From: a virus
Virus record (IMG/VR): IMGVR_UViG_3300010373_000088
Coordinates: 1-38,869 of that record
DNA length: 38,869 bases
Reading direction: 5' to 3' (one strand)
This document shows, piece by piece, positions 1-6,739 of this stretch. Both the position numbers and the translations under genes were made by a program. Position 1 is the stretch's first letter. Every line of letters starts with the position of its first letter. A model generated the notes under the pieces. It made no database searches and was not told the origin of the DNA. It worked only from the letters and a program-made list of their open reading frames with translations.

Positions 1-33
1 CAAGACCTTGAAGAAGAGGGTAACGAAGATTAA
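1..33 (+). CDS. C-terminal end of an upstream gene (partial)
   Basis: An open frame enters from the left edge and ends at a TAA at 31-33, giving an acidic C-terminus QDLEEEGNED. Only ten codons are present, so nothing can be said about function. It is co-directional with the next small genes and probably belongs to the same string of accessory genes. Confidence 0.5.
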   Translation, partial: QDLEEEGNED

Positions 34-80
34 CAATCAAACTAATTAAAAATCTATTAACCCTTTAATAACTTAAGAAG

Positions 81-302
81 ATGGCAAGGTACATTGAATA
101 CGGAAATTACACGGTAGGTTACGAGATCGAGAGCGATGTAGACGGCAATACCGCGATCATTAAAAGCGTAACCACCGAGGCCGGAACTGTTAGCGATGGT
201 TTCTTTGATAAGGACACTATCGAAGATATGAAATTTCATTGCCGTGAAGATTTTGAAAATCGGCAAATTCAACATTATTTAAATACTGGCGAAACCCTTT
301 AA
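81..302 (+). CDS. Small hypothetical phage protein (73 aa)
   Basis: I do not recognise this family. The product starts MARYIEYGNYTVGYEIE and is acidic, with alternating hydrophobic residues in the first half that suggest a small beta-rich domain and a charged helical second half (about residues 45-65). The ATG follows an A/T-rich leader with a GAAG just upstream. It precedes the YopX-like gene by about 50 nt and reads in the same direction, consistent with a row of short phage accessory genes. No signal peptide or membrane segment is visible. Confidence 0.6.
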   Translation: MARYIEYGNYTVGYEIESDVDGNTAIIKSVTTEAGTVSDGFFDKDTIEDMKFHCREDFENRQIQHYLNTGETL

Positions 303-351
303 CCGGGCTTAACCCCTACCACCCTGCGGTAAATAACTAAAAAGTAAAAAT

Positions 352-711
352 ATGAATAGAGAAATAAAATTTCGCATGTGGGACGGCCATTTTAATAAAA
401 TGGTTTCACCCGATAGCGTTTGCCACCTTGACGGTGAAACATCTAAGGGGATGGCAGACGGCAACGTTTTGATGCAATACACCGGCTTAAAGGATAAGAA
501 CGGCGTAGAGATATACGAAGGAGATGCCGTTAAGGTAAAAGGCATGAAAAAGATTGGAGAATATATAACCTTTGTTGTTTGGAAAAATCAAGGCTTTACG
601 CTTAATGAAAACAAAACGTACCTTAATAACGATGCTTGCCTTTCAGTACCATCAACCATTGAAATTATCGGCAACATTTACGACTACGCCCACATATTGA
701 AAGCAGAATGA
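352..711 (+). CDS. YopX-like protein
   Basis: The N-terminus MNREIKFRMWDGHFNKMV and the middle MQYTGLKDKNGVEIYEGDAV are the hallmark blocks of the YopX family (PF09643), and the C-terminal IEIIGNIYDY block is also typical. At 119 aa it is near the usual family length. YopX proteins are widespread in prophages and plasmids of Firmicutes and Bacteroidota; their biochemical role is not established. It sits left of the integrase with other small genes, so it is likely an accessory gene rather than a virion or replication component. The start is clear: A-rich leader, then ATG, with the family motif at the very N-terminus. Confidence 0.9.
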   Translation: MNREIKFRMWDGHFNKMVSPDSVCHLDGETSKGMADGNVLMQYTGLKDKNGVEIYEGDAVKVKGMKKIGEYITFVVWKNQGFTLNENKTYLNNDACLSVPSTIEIIGNIYDYAHILKAE

Positions 712-753
712 AAAACACAGTACAACCCGCGAACATCTTTACACATATATAAC

Positions 754-978
754 ATGAGAAAAACAATTTACGTAACGGTTGCCGAGTTCGAGGAAAACGG
801 CGGCGTTCTTGAAAATGGAAGGCAAATATTTAATGCCGGGACGCAAGCCTTTTATAAATTCAATAAGGATTATGAAGATGATTACCAAATTTGGGTTACA
901 AACGGCGCTGCCATTGGTGGCACAGTTCAAAAAGATACCGCTCAAGTAGCGATTGAATGTGAGCCATTTTACGTATAA
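754..978 (+). CDS. Small hypothetical protein (74 aa)
   Basis: No family recognised. The 74-residue product begins MRKTIYVTVAEFEENGGVLE and contains alternating hydrophobic and aromatic residues (YDY, YQIWV), compatible with a small alpha/beta fold. It is the last gene before the 275-nt non-coding region in front of the integrase, which holds a weak terminator-like hairpin at 1004-1029, so it may end a short transcript. Function unknown. Confidence 0.55.
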   Translation: MRKTIYVTVAEFEENGGVLENGRQIFNAGTQAFYKFNKDYEDDYQIWVTNGAAIGGTVQKDTAQVAIECEPFYV

Positions 979-1003
979 GCCCCTTACATTGCAATCGTGG
1001 CTG

Positions 1004-1029
1004 GCCAGGTGTAATAGCGTGGCTTTTTT
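1004..1029 (+). terminator. Weak candidate intrinsic terminator
   Basis: A 4-bp stem GCCA (1004-1007) / TGGC (1020-1023) is followed at once by six T (1024-1029). The stem is short and the 12-nt loop long, so this is only a candidate, but its place 26 nt after the stop at 978 fits the end of the left-hand gene row. Confidence 0.3.
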
Positions 1030-1060
1030 ATTTGGCTTATTCGCCGCAATTAAAAGTTTA

Positions 1061-1075
1061 ACCAAACGTACACCA
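1061..1075. repeat. 15-bp direct repeat, copy 1 (candidate integrase arm site)
   Basis: ACCAAACGTACACCA occurs here and again, without mismatch, at 1240-1254, 179 bp downstream. Both copies lie in the non-coding region directly upstream of the integrase gene, where arm-type binding sites of an attP would be expected. The functional assignment is inference. Confidence 0.6.
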
Positions 1076-1085
1076 AAACTAAAAA

Positions 1086-1112
1086 AGCCGCTCTAATTGC
1101 TTAGAAACGGCT
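1086..1112. terminator. Strong hairpin, oriented as a leftward terminator
   Basis: AGCCG (1086-1090) pairs with CGGCT (1108-1112), and inside it TCTAA pairs with TTAGA around a TTGC loop. On the plus strand it is preceded by an A-run, so on the minus strand it is a stem followed by TTTTTTAGTTTT, the form of an intrinsic terminator. It could stop leftward transcription coming from the repressor operon antisense to the integrase. A role as part of an attachment site is the alternative, since it lies between the two 15-bp repeats. Confidence 0.45.
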
Positions 1113-1239
1113 ATAGTAAGATCCCAATAGGATTTGCCTTCAATATTAACAACCTTTTAAAACCGCGTTTATAGCTAAATTTAAACACTTTTATTTTTTA
1201 TTAGACGGTGTTAAACGTTTTTGGTGTAACTTTACGCGC

Positions 1240-1254
1240 ACCAAACGTACACCA
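1240..1254. repeat. 15-bp direct repeat, copy 2, touching the integrase start codon
   Basis: Exact second copy of ACCAAACGTACACCA. Its last base is the A of the integrase ATG at 1254. A related, diverged block GGTGTTAAACGTTTTTGGTG lies just upstream (about 1207-1226), in partly inverted sense. If the integrase or an excisionase binds here it would also be placed to repress integrase expression. Confidence 0.6.
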
Positions 1255-2513
1255 TGCCATCTGTTAAGATAATCCATTACACCAATAAGATAAACGCTGA
1301 CGGAACTTCCCCGGTCGTAATATCGGTGTATGACGGTAAGCCTTATAAAAGAACGCTGGCGAATGTTACGCCTGAACAATGGGATGAAAAGAACAACCGG
1401 GTAAAACCGCGATCGATCCGTAATTATGCCCTGATAAATATAAAGATTTCCAACGAATTAAACCGGGTTGAGCAACTTATTTTAACAAATAAATTTAATC
1501 TCCAGCGCGACTTTATAGATTATTTTGAAAACTTAAAAAAGGGTATTGAGCCGGAGCAGAAAAAAGAAGGCTTATCATTTAAGGAAATTTGTAAATTATA
1601 TGTGTCGTCGCTAAAAAGCGGCGCGTCAATGGTGGTGTATGAGCATAAGTTAAACCGCTTTATTAAATATTCGGGTATTGGCGATCTCCGGTCAAGCGAG
1701 ATCACTAAAAAACACGTAGAGGCTTTTGTCAAGAAACACGATAACTGCACCCGGTCAACGGTACGCATGTACTTAAAGATCGTCCGCTTTGCGTCCAGCT
1801 TTGCGGCCCGCGAAAAGTTAGATACCAAATCCGAAGATTTACACGGGTACAAATTACCAAAGGCCGGGCGGTCGATCAAAACCAAACTGACCAAAGAGGA
1901 AATAGCGGCGTTTAAAAAGGTTGAGGCAACCGGGCAAAAAAAGCAAGCCCAGGATATGTTTATGCTGGCTATTTATTTAAGAGGTATGCGGATCGGGGAT
2001 GTGATACAGATAAAGCAATCCCAATTTAAAAACGGGCGCTATGTGTATGAGAGCGAAAAGTCAGAACACCTGTTTAATATAAAGTTGGTACCTGATGCCT
2101 TAGAAATCGTTAACCGTTATTTGGATGGGCGCGAATATCTTTTTACTTTTTTCAATTGGAAAGAAACGGAGTTTATAGAAAATAAATTTCTGTCCGCTGA
2201 AGAAAACTTAGCCTTGTTGGCGAAACACAGAGAGGAAAATTTAAAGAGCCGGGCAAAGCACATCAGCAGTATAGTTACCCGTATAAATGGAATGCTTAAA
2301 GAAATAGCTGCGGAGGCTGGTATCACAAAAACAGCAAGCACCCATATTGCCAAACACTCTTTTTCAAGGCTGGCGATTGAACGGGCAAAGGGGGATCTGA
2401 ATTTAAGTATGGACTTGGTGGGCCACAGCGATTTGAAAGAACACCAAAAATATATATTTGAGTTAACGCGGGATGAAGAACTGGACGCGGCGGCGGATGA
2501 TATGTTTAGCTAA
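1254..2513 (+). CDS. int: Tyrosine recombinase / phage integrase (Bacteroidota type)
   Basis: Site-specific recombinase for integration and excision. The 419-aa protein has the three-part layout of Bacteroidota integrases: an N-terminal arm-binding domain (about 1-95), a SAM-like core-binding domain (about 105-205) and a C-terminal catalytic domain (about 210-415). Visible catalytic residues are Arg246 in RGMRIGD, a Lys near 269, His364 in THIAKHSFSR, His391 in LVGHSD and the nucleophile Tyr400 in HQKYIF. The second box arginine is replaced by Lys367 (HxxK instead of HxxR). The start is fixed by the N-terminal domain; the ATG overlaps a 15-bp repeat. It converges with the repressor operon, overlapping the stop of the next gene by 8 bp. 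Confidence 0.95.
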   Translation: MPSVKIIHYTNKINADGTSPVVISVYDGKPYKRTLANVTPEQWDEKNNRVKPRSIRNYALINIKISNELNRVEQLILTNKFNLQRDFIDYFENLKKGIEPEQKKEGLSFKEICKLYVSSLKSGASMVVYEHKLNRFIKYSGIGDLRSSEITKKHVEAFVKKHDNCTRSTVRMYLKIVRFASSFAAREKLDTKSEDLHGYKLPKAGRSIKTKLTKEEIAAFKKVEATGQKKQAQDMFMLAIYLRGMRIGDVIQIKQSQFKNGRYVYESEKSEHLFNIKLVPDALEIVNRYLDGREYLFTFFNWKETEFIENKFLSAEENLALLAKHREENLKSRAKHISSIVTRINGMLKEIAAEAGITKTASTHIAKHSFSRLAIERAKGDLNLSMDLVGHSDLKEHQKYIFELTRDEELDAAADDMFS

Positions 2514-2883
2514 CCTTATTTTTGTCGGCATAAAAATCGTTATATAGTTTTTTTACCATTTTTTCAAGGTCGTCAATTCGGTAACCCTGCTTTGTAATCG
2601 TGTCTGTTAACTGGTGAACGTCAGTAACCATACTTGTTTTGCCCCCCTTGCTATCATGGGGCGTTTTTCCCTCGTAATAAAATTCGAATGACATTCCTAA
2701 TTTATCGTGCAGATCGTTTATCACCTGATCGGGGATTGATTTTTCGCCGCGCTCGTAACGACCTATCATTACCTGGCTTTTGTTAAGGACTTTTCCCATA
2801 TCAGCCTGTGATAGCAATTTATACTTTCGGTACGTCTTAAACCGCTTGGCACGTTCTGTTTTGGGTATTACTGTTCTTGGCAT
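2506..2883 (-). CDS. XRE-family helix-turn-helix regulator
   Basis: A 125-aa DNA-binding protein. Residues about 14-62 form a Cro/CI-type HTH, with LLSQADMGKVLNKSQVMIGR as the helix-turn-helix core and the typical YERGEKSIP tail. Residues about 84-118 look like a helical or coiled-coil segment (DIEKMVKKLY-like pattern), perhaps for oligomerisation. Its ATG overlaps the stop of the upstream S24 repressor by one base on the minus strand (TAATG), so the two are translationally coupled. It is likely a second regulator of the lysis-lysogeny switch rather than an independent gene. Confidence 0.85.
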   Translation of the reverse strand: MPRTVIPKTERAKRFKTYRKYKLLSQADMGKVLNKSQVMIGRYERGEKSIPDQVINDLHDKLGMSFEFYYEGKTPHDSKGGKTSMVTDVHQLTDTITKQGYRIDDLEKMVKKLYNDFYADKNKVS

Positions 2884-3698
2884 TACCTGGGGTCGGTTAC
2901 GTTAACGATATTTAGTATCTGCAAACATTCATCGAGGTTAAGATCGAAGTCGGGGTAAAGTTCTTTATCAGGATTGAGAGAATGACAGGTGATAATACCC
3001 TTTTCGGTATCGTGATGCGTGATGCGCTTGGTGAAGATTCCATCCTGATGTACTATCACATAGTCCTTATAGCGGTGGATGTGGAACTTATTGCGCCAAT
3101 GGACTTTCTGTATCTCCCGGCCAGTTACAGTACTCCCCTCTAATATTGCTTCCCCCGCTACACCGTTATCCATGCTGTGGCCCTCATTAATAAAGGCCAT
3201 GTATTTCCCCCGGTAAACCCTGCTCACGGCAAAGGAATGTTTTTGAGTAAAGTTTTCGGATATATACTGCTCATCATAGTAATGCTTTATATAACCCGCT
3301 TGGGCTTTAATAGGGACTATGGGGACCACCATTATAAACTGACCGTTGCCCAAATCGTAATATGGGCTTTCATCGTCCGGGTCGTTTATCTCCCCTATTA
3401 AAATAGCATTTGACTGCGGTTTGTTTGTTTTGTACTCTACCGCCGGTTCGTTTAAGGCATTTGATTTAAACATATCACCAACTCCAGTTTCGAGCCACTT
3501 TCGGTCAATATTCAAATTATCTTCCAATAATATGCTTATCGCAGGCGTGATATTCCGCTTACCACCCTCTATTTCTGAAACCTGACTTTGTGTAAGACCT
3601 GATTTTTTTGCAAACTCAACCTGCCCAATTTCAAAGTGTTTTCGAATCGCTTTAAACCTTAATTGAATTTTATTTTGCTGATTATCAATCATTTGCAT
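2883..3698 (-). CDS. CI-like phage repressor, XRE HTH plus S24 peptidase domain
   Basis: Predicted prophage repressor. Residues about 11-65 are a Cro/CI HTH (LTQSQVSEIEGGKRNITP). The C-terminal half is LexA/CI-like: an Ala-Gly pair at 134-135 in KAQAGYI is the expected self-cleavage site, Ser175 in EGHSMDNG the nucleophile, and Lys224 in FTKRI the likely general base. Such repressors are inactivated by RecA-stimulated self-cleavage during DNA damage; that this one is inducible is inference. It heads a leftward two-gene operon and faces the rightward early operon across a 103-bp switch region with an inverted repeat. At 271 aa it is slightly longer than lambda CI. Confidence 0.93.
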   Translation of the reverse strand: MQMIDNQQNKIQLRFKAIRKHFEIGQVEFAKKSGLTQSQVSEIEGGKRNITPAISILLEDNLNIDRKWLETGVGDMFKSNALNEPAVEYKTNKPQSNAILIGEINDPDDESPYYDLGNGQFIMVVPIVPIKAQAGYIKHYYDEQYISENFTQKHSFAVSRVYRGKYMAFINEGHSMDNGVAGEAILEGSTVTGREIQKVHWRNKFHIHRYKDYVIVHQDGIFTKRITHHDTEKGIITCHSLNPDKELYPDFDLNLDECLQILNIVNVTDPR

Positions 3699-3713
3699 TT
3701 ATTTTATCCTTAT

Positions 3714-3740
3714 TGCGATAAATTATTTGATAATATCGCA
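3714..3740. promoter_or_regulatory. Inverted repeat, candidate repressor operator
   Basis: TGCGATA (3714-3720) and TATCGCA (3734-3740) form a perfect 7-bp inverted repeat with a 13-bp spacer. The right arm and spacer cover the -33 element and spacer of the rightward promoter at 3726-3757, as an operator that blocks polymerase would. Binding by the S24 repressor is inferred from position only. Confidence 0.6.
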
Positions 3741-3757
3741 TACATGATATACATTTG
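3726..3757 (+). promoter_or_regulatory. Rightward early promoter, Bacteroidota type
   Basis: TTTG at 3726-3729, a 20-nt spacer and TACATTTG at 3750-3757 match the Bacteroidota housekeeping consensus (TTTG / TAnnTTTG). Transcription would start near 3764, some 40 nt upstream of the first early gene at 3802. It is the counterpart of a lambda pR. Confidence 0.8.
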
Positions 3758-3801
3758 TCTAAGTAATTAGTAAACGTCAAATATATATACAAAAAACTTA
3801 T

Positions 3802-4053
3802 ATGTCACACCGTGAAATCACCCAAAGTCAAAATGAGGCAGAAATAGCCGAAAGATTGCGGGAATTGCCTAAGGATGGAGTTGCACAAATTTTAAACGAG
3901 CAGGCGGTTAGCGATGAGCAGGGCGGTTGGTTTGTTCCCCTCGAAAGGGCAGCAACCGTTCGCACCCAAATAACCGCCATCCATAACTATTCGGAGAAAA
4001 AGTTCAAAACCAATAAAGCTGATGGCGGCATAAATATTTGGAGGGAAGCATGA
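3802..4053 (+). CDS. First early gene, small hypothetical (83 aa)
   Basis: It occupies the cro position, first gene downstream of the rightward promoter, but no helix-turn-helix is evident. The product is mainly helical and charged (NEAEIAERLRELPKDGVAQIL) with a basic C-terminal half. The next gene starts inside its stop codon (ATGA at 4050-4053), so the two are coupled. It could be an antirepressor-like or Cro-replacing regulator, but only position supports that. Not recognised as a known family. Confidence 0.65.
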   Translation: MSHREITQSQNEAEIAERLRELPKDGVAQILNEQAVSDEQGGWFVPLERAATVRTQITAIHNYSEKKFKTNKADGGINIWREA

Positions 4054-4202
4054 TAACCGAAAAGAAGATCAACTGGCTCAAAAGATACCTCGAATTGGAA
4101 AAGCAGTACAATCAGGTTGAGCATAAATATTTAGTGCTTAAAGAAAAATACGAGCAACTGGAGCCTTTGAAGAAATTGATAGAAACCCAAAAATTAAACT
4201 GA
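4050..4202 (+). CDS. Tiny coiled-coil protein (50 aa)
   Basis: A short gene packed between its neighbours: its ATG overlaps the previous stop (ATGA) and its TGA overlaps the next ATG (TGATG at 4200-4204). The product, starting MITEKKINWLKRYLELEKQY, is almost entirely Lys/Glu/Leu-rich helix and should form a coiled coil. The double overlap with flanking genes is the main evidence that it is translated. Function unknown. Confidence 0.6.
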   Translation: MITEKKINWLKRYLELEKQYNQVEHKYLVLKEKYEQLEPLKKLIETQKLN

Positions 4203-4465
4203 TGGACGTAATAGTAATAGAAAGCCCGGCCTTTAAAAAGTTGATGGATCGGCTTGACAGAATAGAGGAAGCCACCAAAAAGGACGGCGACCGCTGGTTA
4301 AGCATGAAAGACGCGCAGGATTACACCGGCTTCGGCAAGGACTGGCTAAACGCCCGGAAAGAGGAAATCGGGTACTTCCAGGATGGCTGCAAGGATATCC
4401 GCTTCTACAAAAGCAACATCGATAAATATTTCAAGGCAAAAACGATTTTAAGAAAAGTAGTATAA
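4202..4465 (+). CDS. Helix-turn-helix / excisionase-like protein
   Basis: An 87-aa protein with an N-terminal helical segment (about 8-28) followed by a winged-HTH-like region, LSMKDAQDYTGFGKDWLNAR, and a FYKSNIDKYF end. This layout matches the small Bacteroidota HTH_17-type proteins that often act as excisionases or activators in mobile elements: an entry residue run ending in a helix, then a short wing giving the target-specific strand. Its location early in the rightward operon would suit an excisionase made on induction. Excisionase function is inference; DNA binding is likely. Confidence 0.65.
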   Translation: MDVIVIESPAFKKLMDRLDRIEEATKKDGDRWLSMKDAQDYTGFGKDWLNARKEEIGYFQDGCKDIRFYKSNIDKYFKAKTILRKVV

Positions 4466-4472
4466 ACAGAAA

Positions 4473-4500
4473 TGGCGGCCAACCTGAAAGAAAACCGCCA
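4473..4500. other. Perfect 6-bp hairpin between early genes
   Basis: TGGCGG (4473-4478) pairs with CCGCCA (4495-4500) over a 16-nt loop. No T-run follows, so it is not a standard terminator. It lies in the 55-nt gap before the gene at 4521 and could be an RNA processing, attenuation or protein-binding element. Confidence 0.4.
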
Positions 4501-4520
4501 CTTCATAAACCAAATGTAAT

Positions 4521-4844
4521 ATGAGAGCGAATATAGCGATTAATCCAGACCCAACAAAATTACAGAGGGCAAAAATGGCCTTAGTACCTAAAAAGAAATT
4601 CACCCTCGAAGATTACGAGGATCACGGAAACGGGTACTTTATAGGCTACTTCGATCAATTCGGTGAGTTTTACGAGGCCCCGGTAAGCAAAGAGGCTATC
4701 TGTATACACATCATAGAAGATTACAATGATACCCGCGATACTTTCTACGGTGGTGTACATGAGCAAATTGTTGACACACGCACACCAATGGAATTATTGG
4801 AAGAAGACCCGGCAGAATATATCACTTCATTTTTAAACAAATAG
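4521..4844 (+). CDS. Hypothetical early protein (107 aa)
   Basis: No family recognised. The central part (LEDYEDHGNGYFIGYFDQFG) looks like a small beta-hairpin domain, followed by an acidic helical C-terminus (ELLEEDPAEYITSF). It is separated from the previous gene by a hairpin-bearing gap, and only 2 nt separate it from the next gene. An early, soluble phage protein; role unknown. Confidence 0.65.
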   Translation: MRANIAINPDPTKLQRAKMALVPKKKFTLEDYEDHGNGYFIGYFDQFGEFYEAPVSKEAICIHIIEDYNDTRDTFYGGVHEQIVDTRTPMELLEEDPAEYITSFLNK

Positions 4845-4846
4845 CC

Positions 4847-5089
4847 ATGACGAACCCAAACGAACCAGCAAACCCAACAATGGGTTGGGAAGAAATAGGC
4901 GACCGTGGCGAAAAACTATCTGTAACCGATATGCCCGGCTTGTCTAAACGTGAATACTTCGCCGCTATGGTTTTACAGGGTATGCTTGCTTGCGGTGGTT
5001 ATGACACAACTTTACTTCCCCAAGGAGCCGTAAATATTGCCGATAACCTAATCGTTGAACTCAACAAAGGAAAGGAAGTTGCGCTATGA
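4847..5089 (+). CDS. Small conserved phage protein (80 aa)
   Basis: The core GLSKREYFAAMVLQGMLACG followed by AVNIADNLIVELNK is a pattern I recognise from many small prophage proteins that have an N-terminal REYFA(A/G)..LQG(L/M)LA block and end in an ALIxEL helix. Their function is not known. The length is normal for that group. The next ATG lies inside its stop codon (ATGA at 5086-5089), implying coupled translation in the early operon. Confidence 0.75.
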   Translation: MTNPNEPANPTMGWEEIGDRGEKLSVTDMPGLSKREYFAAMVLQGMLACGGYDTTLLPQGAVNIADNLIVELNKGKEVAL

Positions 5090-5241
5090 TGTTTGACATT
5101 TTAACCGCCGAAGATTGGGACTTTATCGCCGACCTGGAAAACGAAAGCGAAAAGAAAATAGCCCTTGATAACTGCTGTGAATTTGACATAGCTGATAAGA
5201 TAACCGAATTACAGAAAGAACTTAACCTAACCACAAAATGA
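5086..5241 (+). CDS. Tiny acidic protein (51 aa)
   Basis: Begins MMFDILTAEDWDFIADLENE. Starts in the stop of the upstream gene and ends in the start of the downstream one (ATGA overlaps at 5086 and 5238), which argues for real translation. The product is acidic and probably helical, with a CC pair in the middle and no membrane segment. No homologue recognised. Two in-frame ATG codons (5086 and 5089) are possible starts; the first gives the overlap. Confidence 0.6.
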   Translation: MMFDILTAEDWDFIADLENESEKKIALDNCCEFDIADKITELQKELNLTTK

Positions 5242-5456
5242 AAAAGCTAATCATCATTACCGGTTCTATTATTTTTTGCGCCGGGGCTGGTTTCTACCTA
5301 TCGGGTTTATCAATGAACTATCCTAATGCTGCTTTATGGGTTGTGGGATCATTACTCGCGCTGGTAATCATTGCTTTGATACTGGCACTAATCGGCACTC
5401 ATACATTGGCTAAAGAGGCCAATAAGCACTTAAACGAACGCTACGAGCAATTTTAA
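5238..5456 (+). CDS. Small two-helix membrane protein (72 aa)
   Basis: Two hydrophobic segments are visible, about residues 4-24 (IIITGSIIFCAGAGFYLSGL) and 33-54, with a short charged C-terminal tail (AKEANKHLNERYEQF) probably cytoplasmic. It lies in the early operon rather than next to lysis genes, so a holin role is unlikely; superinfection exclusion or host-membrane modification would be more usual for an early membrane protein, but nothing specific supports either. Confidence 0.7.
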   Translation: MKKLIIITGSIIFCAGAGFYLSGLSMNYPNAALWVVGSLLALVIIALILALIGTHTLAKEANKHLNERYEQF

Positions 5457-5457
5457 A

Positions 5458-5574
5458 ATGAACCTAATAAAAGCCATACTAATAGTAATGTTTACCCGGC
5501 GAAAGAAGATAACACCCCGCCGTGTTGACCCTAATAAAAGTAAATGGTGGATGAATAAAAAAACAACAGTATGA
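5458..5574 (+). CDS. Tiny basic protein (38 aa)
   Basis: Starts 1 nt after the previous stop and its TGA overlaps the ATG of the GHKL-like gene (ATGA at 5571). The product has a short hydrophobic N-terminus (LIKAILIVMF) followed by a strongly basic stretch (RRKKITPRR). It may only serve to couple translation into the next gene, or it may be a small membrane-anchored basic peptide. Support is its packing, not homology. Confidence 0.45.
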   Translation: MNLIKAILIVMFTRRKKITPRRVDPNKSKWWMNKKTTV

Positions 5575-6728
5575 ACTATTTGAAAATTACTAATCACGGA
5601 CTTATTTGCGTTGAGGATTTAACGCTAATCGGGTCAAGCACCAAAAGAGAGCAAACCGGCAAAATAGGTATGTTCGGTAGTGGCTGGAAGTACGCGCTTG
5701 CGTGGCTGTTACGTAACGGTTCGTCCCCGGTCATATTAAGCGGAAACGACAAGATAGAGGTTGATTTTACCGTTAAAATGCACCGCACAAATCCGGTGAA
5801 TATCATTACCATAAACGGGGCTGAAACGTCTTTAACAACCGAAATGGGGCCGAAATGGACAGGGTGGATGGCTGTTAGGGAAATCTTATCCAATGCCATA
5901 GACGAGGGTGGCCATACCATTACAACCGAGTGGTTACCGCAATTTAAAGGTATTGAAAACGAAACGGTGGTTTATATCCCAATGAACGGCGAACTATCAG
6001 AAGTGATGTTAAAATTCGATAGTTATTTTGCCTTCTACCGTAAAGAATCGTGGAAAAATGATAAGGTTAGACTATTCTTTAAAACCGAAGAAAGCAATCT
6101 TAATATCTATCGCAAGGGCATACGCTGCTTTGATACAACCAGCCGGACAAAGGTGGATTTTGATTTCAATGATATCTTCATAAGCGAGGATAGGTTAACG
6201 TCGGTCGGCTATATACAGATGGCTATACGCGATATTATTCGCGCCGGAATACCAACGTCAATATTTTTACGGTTGCTGCGTGAGGAAAACATGTCGTGGC
6301 TGCCCGAAACCACAAACGCTCCTATTATCGAAAGCTTAACCGAATTGGTAAACGAAGGGCATAAGTTTACTACGCCAACATTACAAAAGTTAGGTGGGAT
6401 GCTATTTTCCGCGCCCGATGCGTTGGTTATTCCCGCCGATTGGTACAAGAAATTACAGGACTTAGGATTAGTAAAATCTCCATTCGAAAATATCGGCGGC
6501 ATGGAGCCATTCATAAGAACGGGTGCAAAAAACGTTGAGGGCATATCCTATCATCTATCTTCCCTTAATATAAAATACCCCGTTATTTCCGGCAAATGCG
6601 AATCTGATGCTTTTGTAAACAACGGGACAATTTATGTGAAAGACGATACGATAATGGACGATAAATCTTTAGCTGCTGAAGCCCTATATAAAATGGGCAG
6701 GCACGATTTTATTTCACTTATGAATTAA
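5571..6728 (+). CDS. Putative circularly permuted GHKL/HATPase-type ATP-binding protein
   Basis: 385 aa. Motifs of the Bergerat ATP-binding fold (Hsp90, MutL, gyrase B, histidine kinase) are visible, but in changed order. Near the N-terminus, ITNHG (6-10) resembles the G1 box, GSSTK (21-25) the lid region and KIGMFGSGWKYAL (31-43) the G2 box GxxGxGxK. The N box follows downstream instead of coming first: REILSNAIDEGG, with Glu104, Asn108 and Asp111, like the ExxxNAxDxG motif of MutL. The order G1-lid-G2-N implies a circular permutation. The rest (about 150-385) is an unassigned alpha/beta region. It sits directly upstream of recT, so a role in DNA metabolism or counter-defence is possible. 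The motif reading is mine; function is unproved. Confidence 0.6.
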   Translation: MNYLKITNHGLICVEDLTLIGSSTKREQTGKIGMFGSGWKYALAWLLRNGSSPVILSGNDKIEVDFTVKMHRTNPVNIITINGAETSLTTEMGPKWTGWMAVREILSNAIDEGGHTITTEWLPQFKGIENETVVYIPMNGELSEVMLKFDSYFAFYRKESWKNDKVRLFFKTEESNLNIYRKGIRCFDTTSRTKVDFDFNDIFISEDRLTSVGYIQMAIRDIIRAGIPTSIFLRLLREENMSWLPETTNAPIIESLTELVNEGHKFTTPTLQKLGGMLFSAPDALVIPADWYKKLQDLGLVKSPFENIGGMEPFIRTGAKNVEGISYHLSSLNIKYPVISGKCESDAFVNNGTIYVKDDTIMDDKSLAAEALYKMGRHDFISLMN

Positions 6729-6739
6729 ACCAACCAATT

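Noticed and set aside
5238-5456. Holin candidate
   Set aside because: The two-helix membrane protein is in the early operon with no endolysin nearby; lysis genes normally follow the tail genes, which lie beyond the right end.
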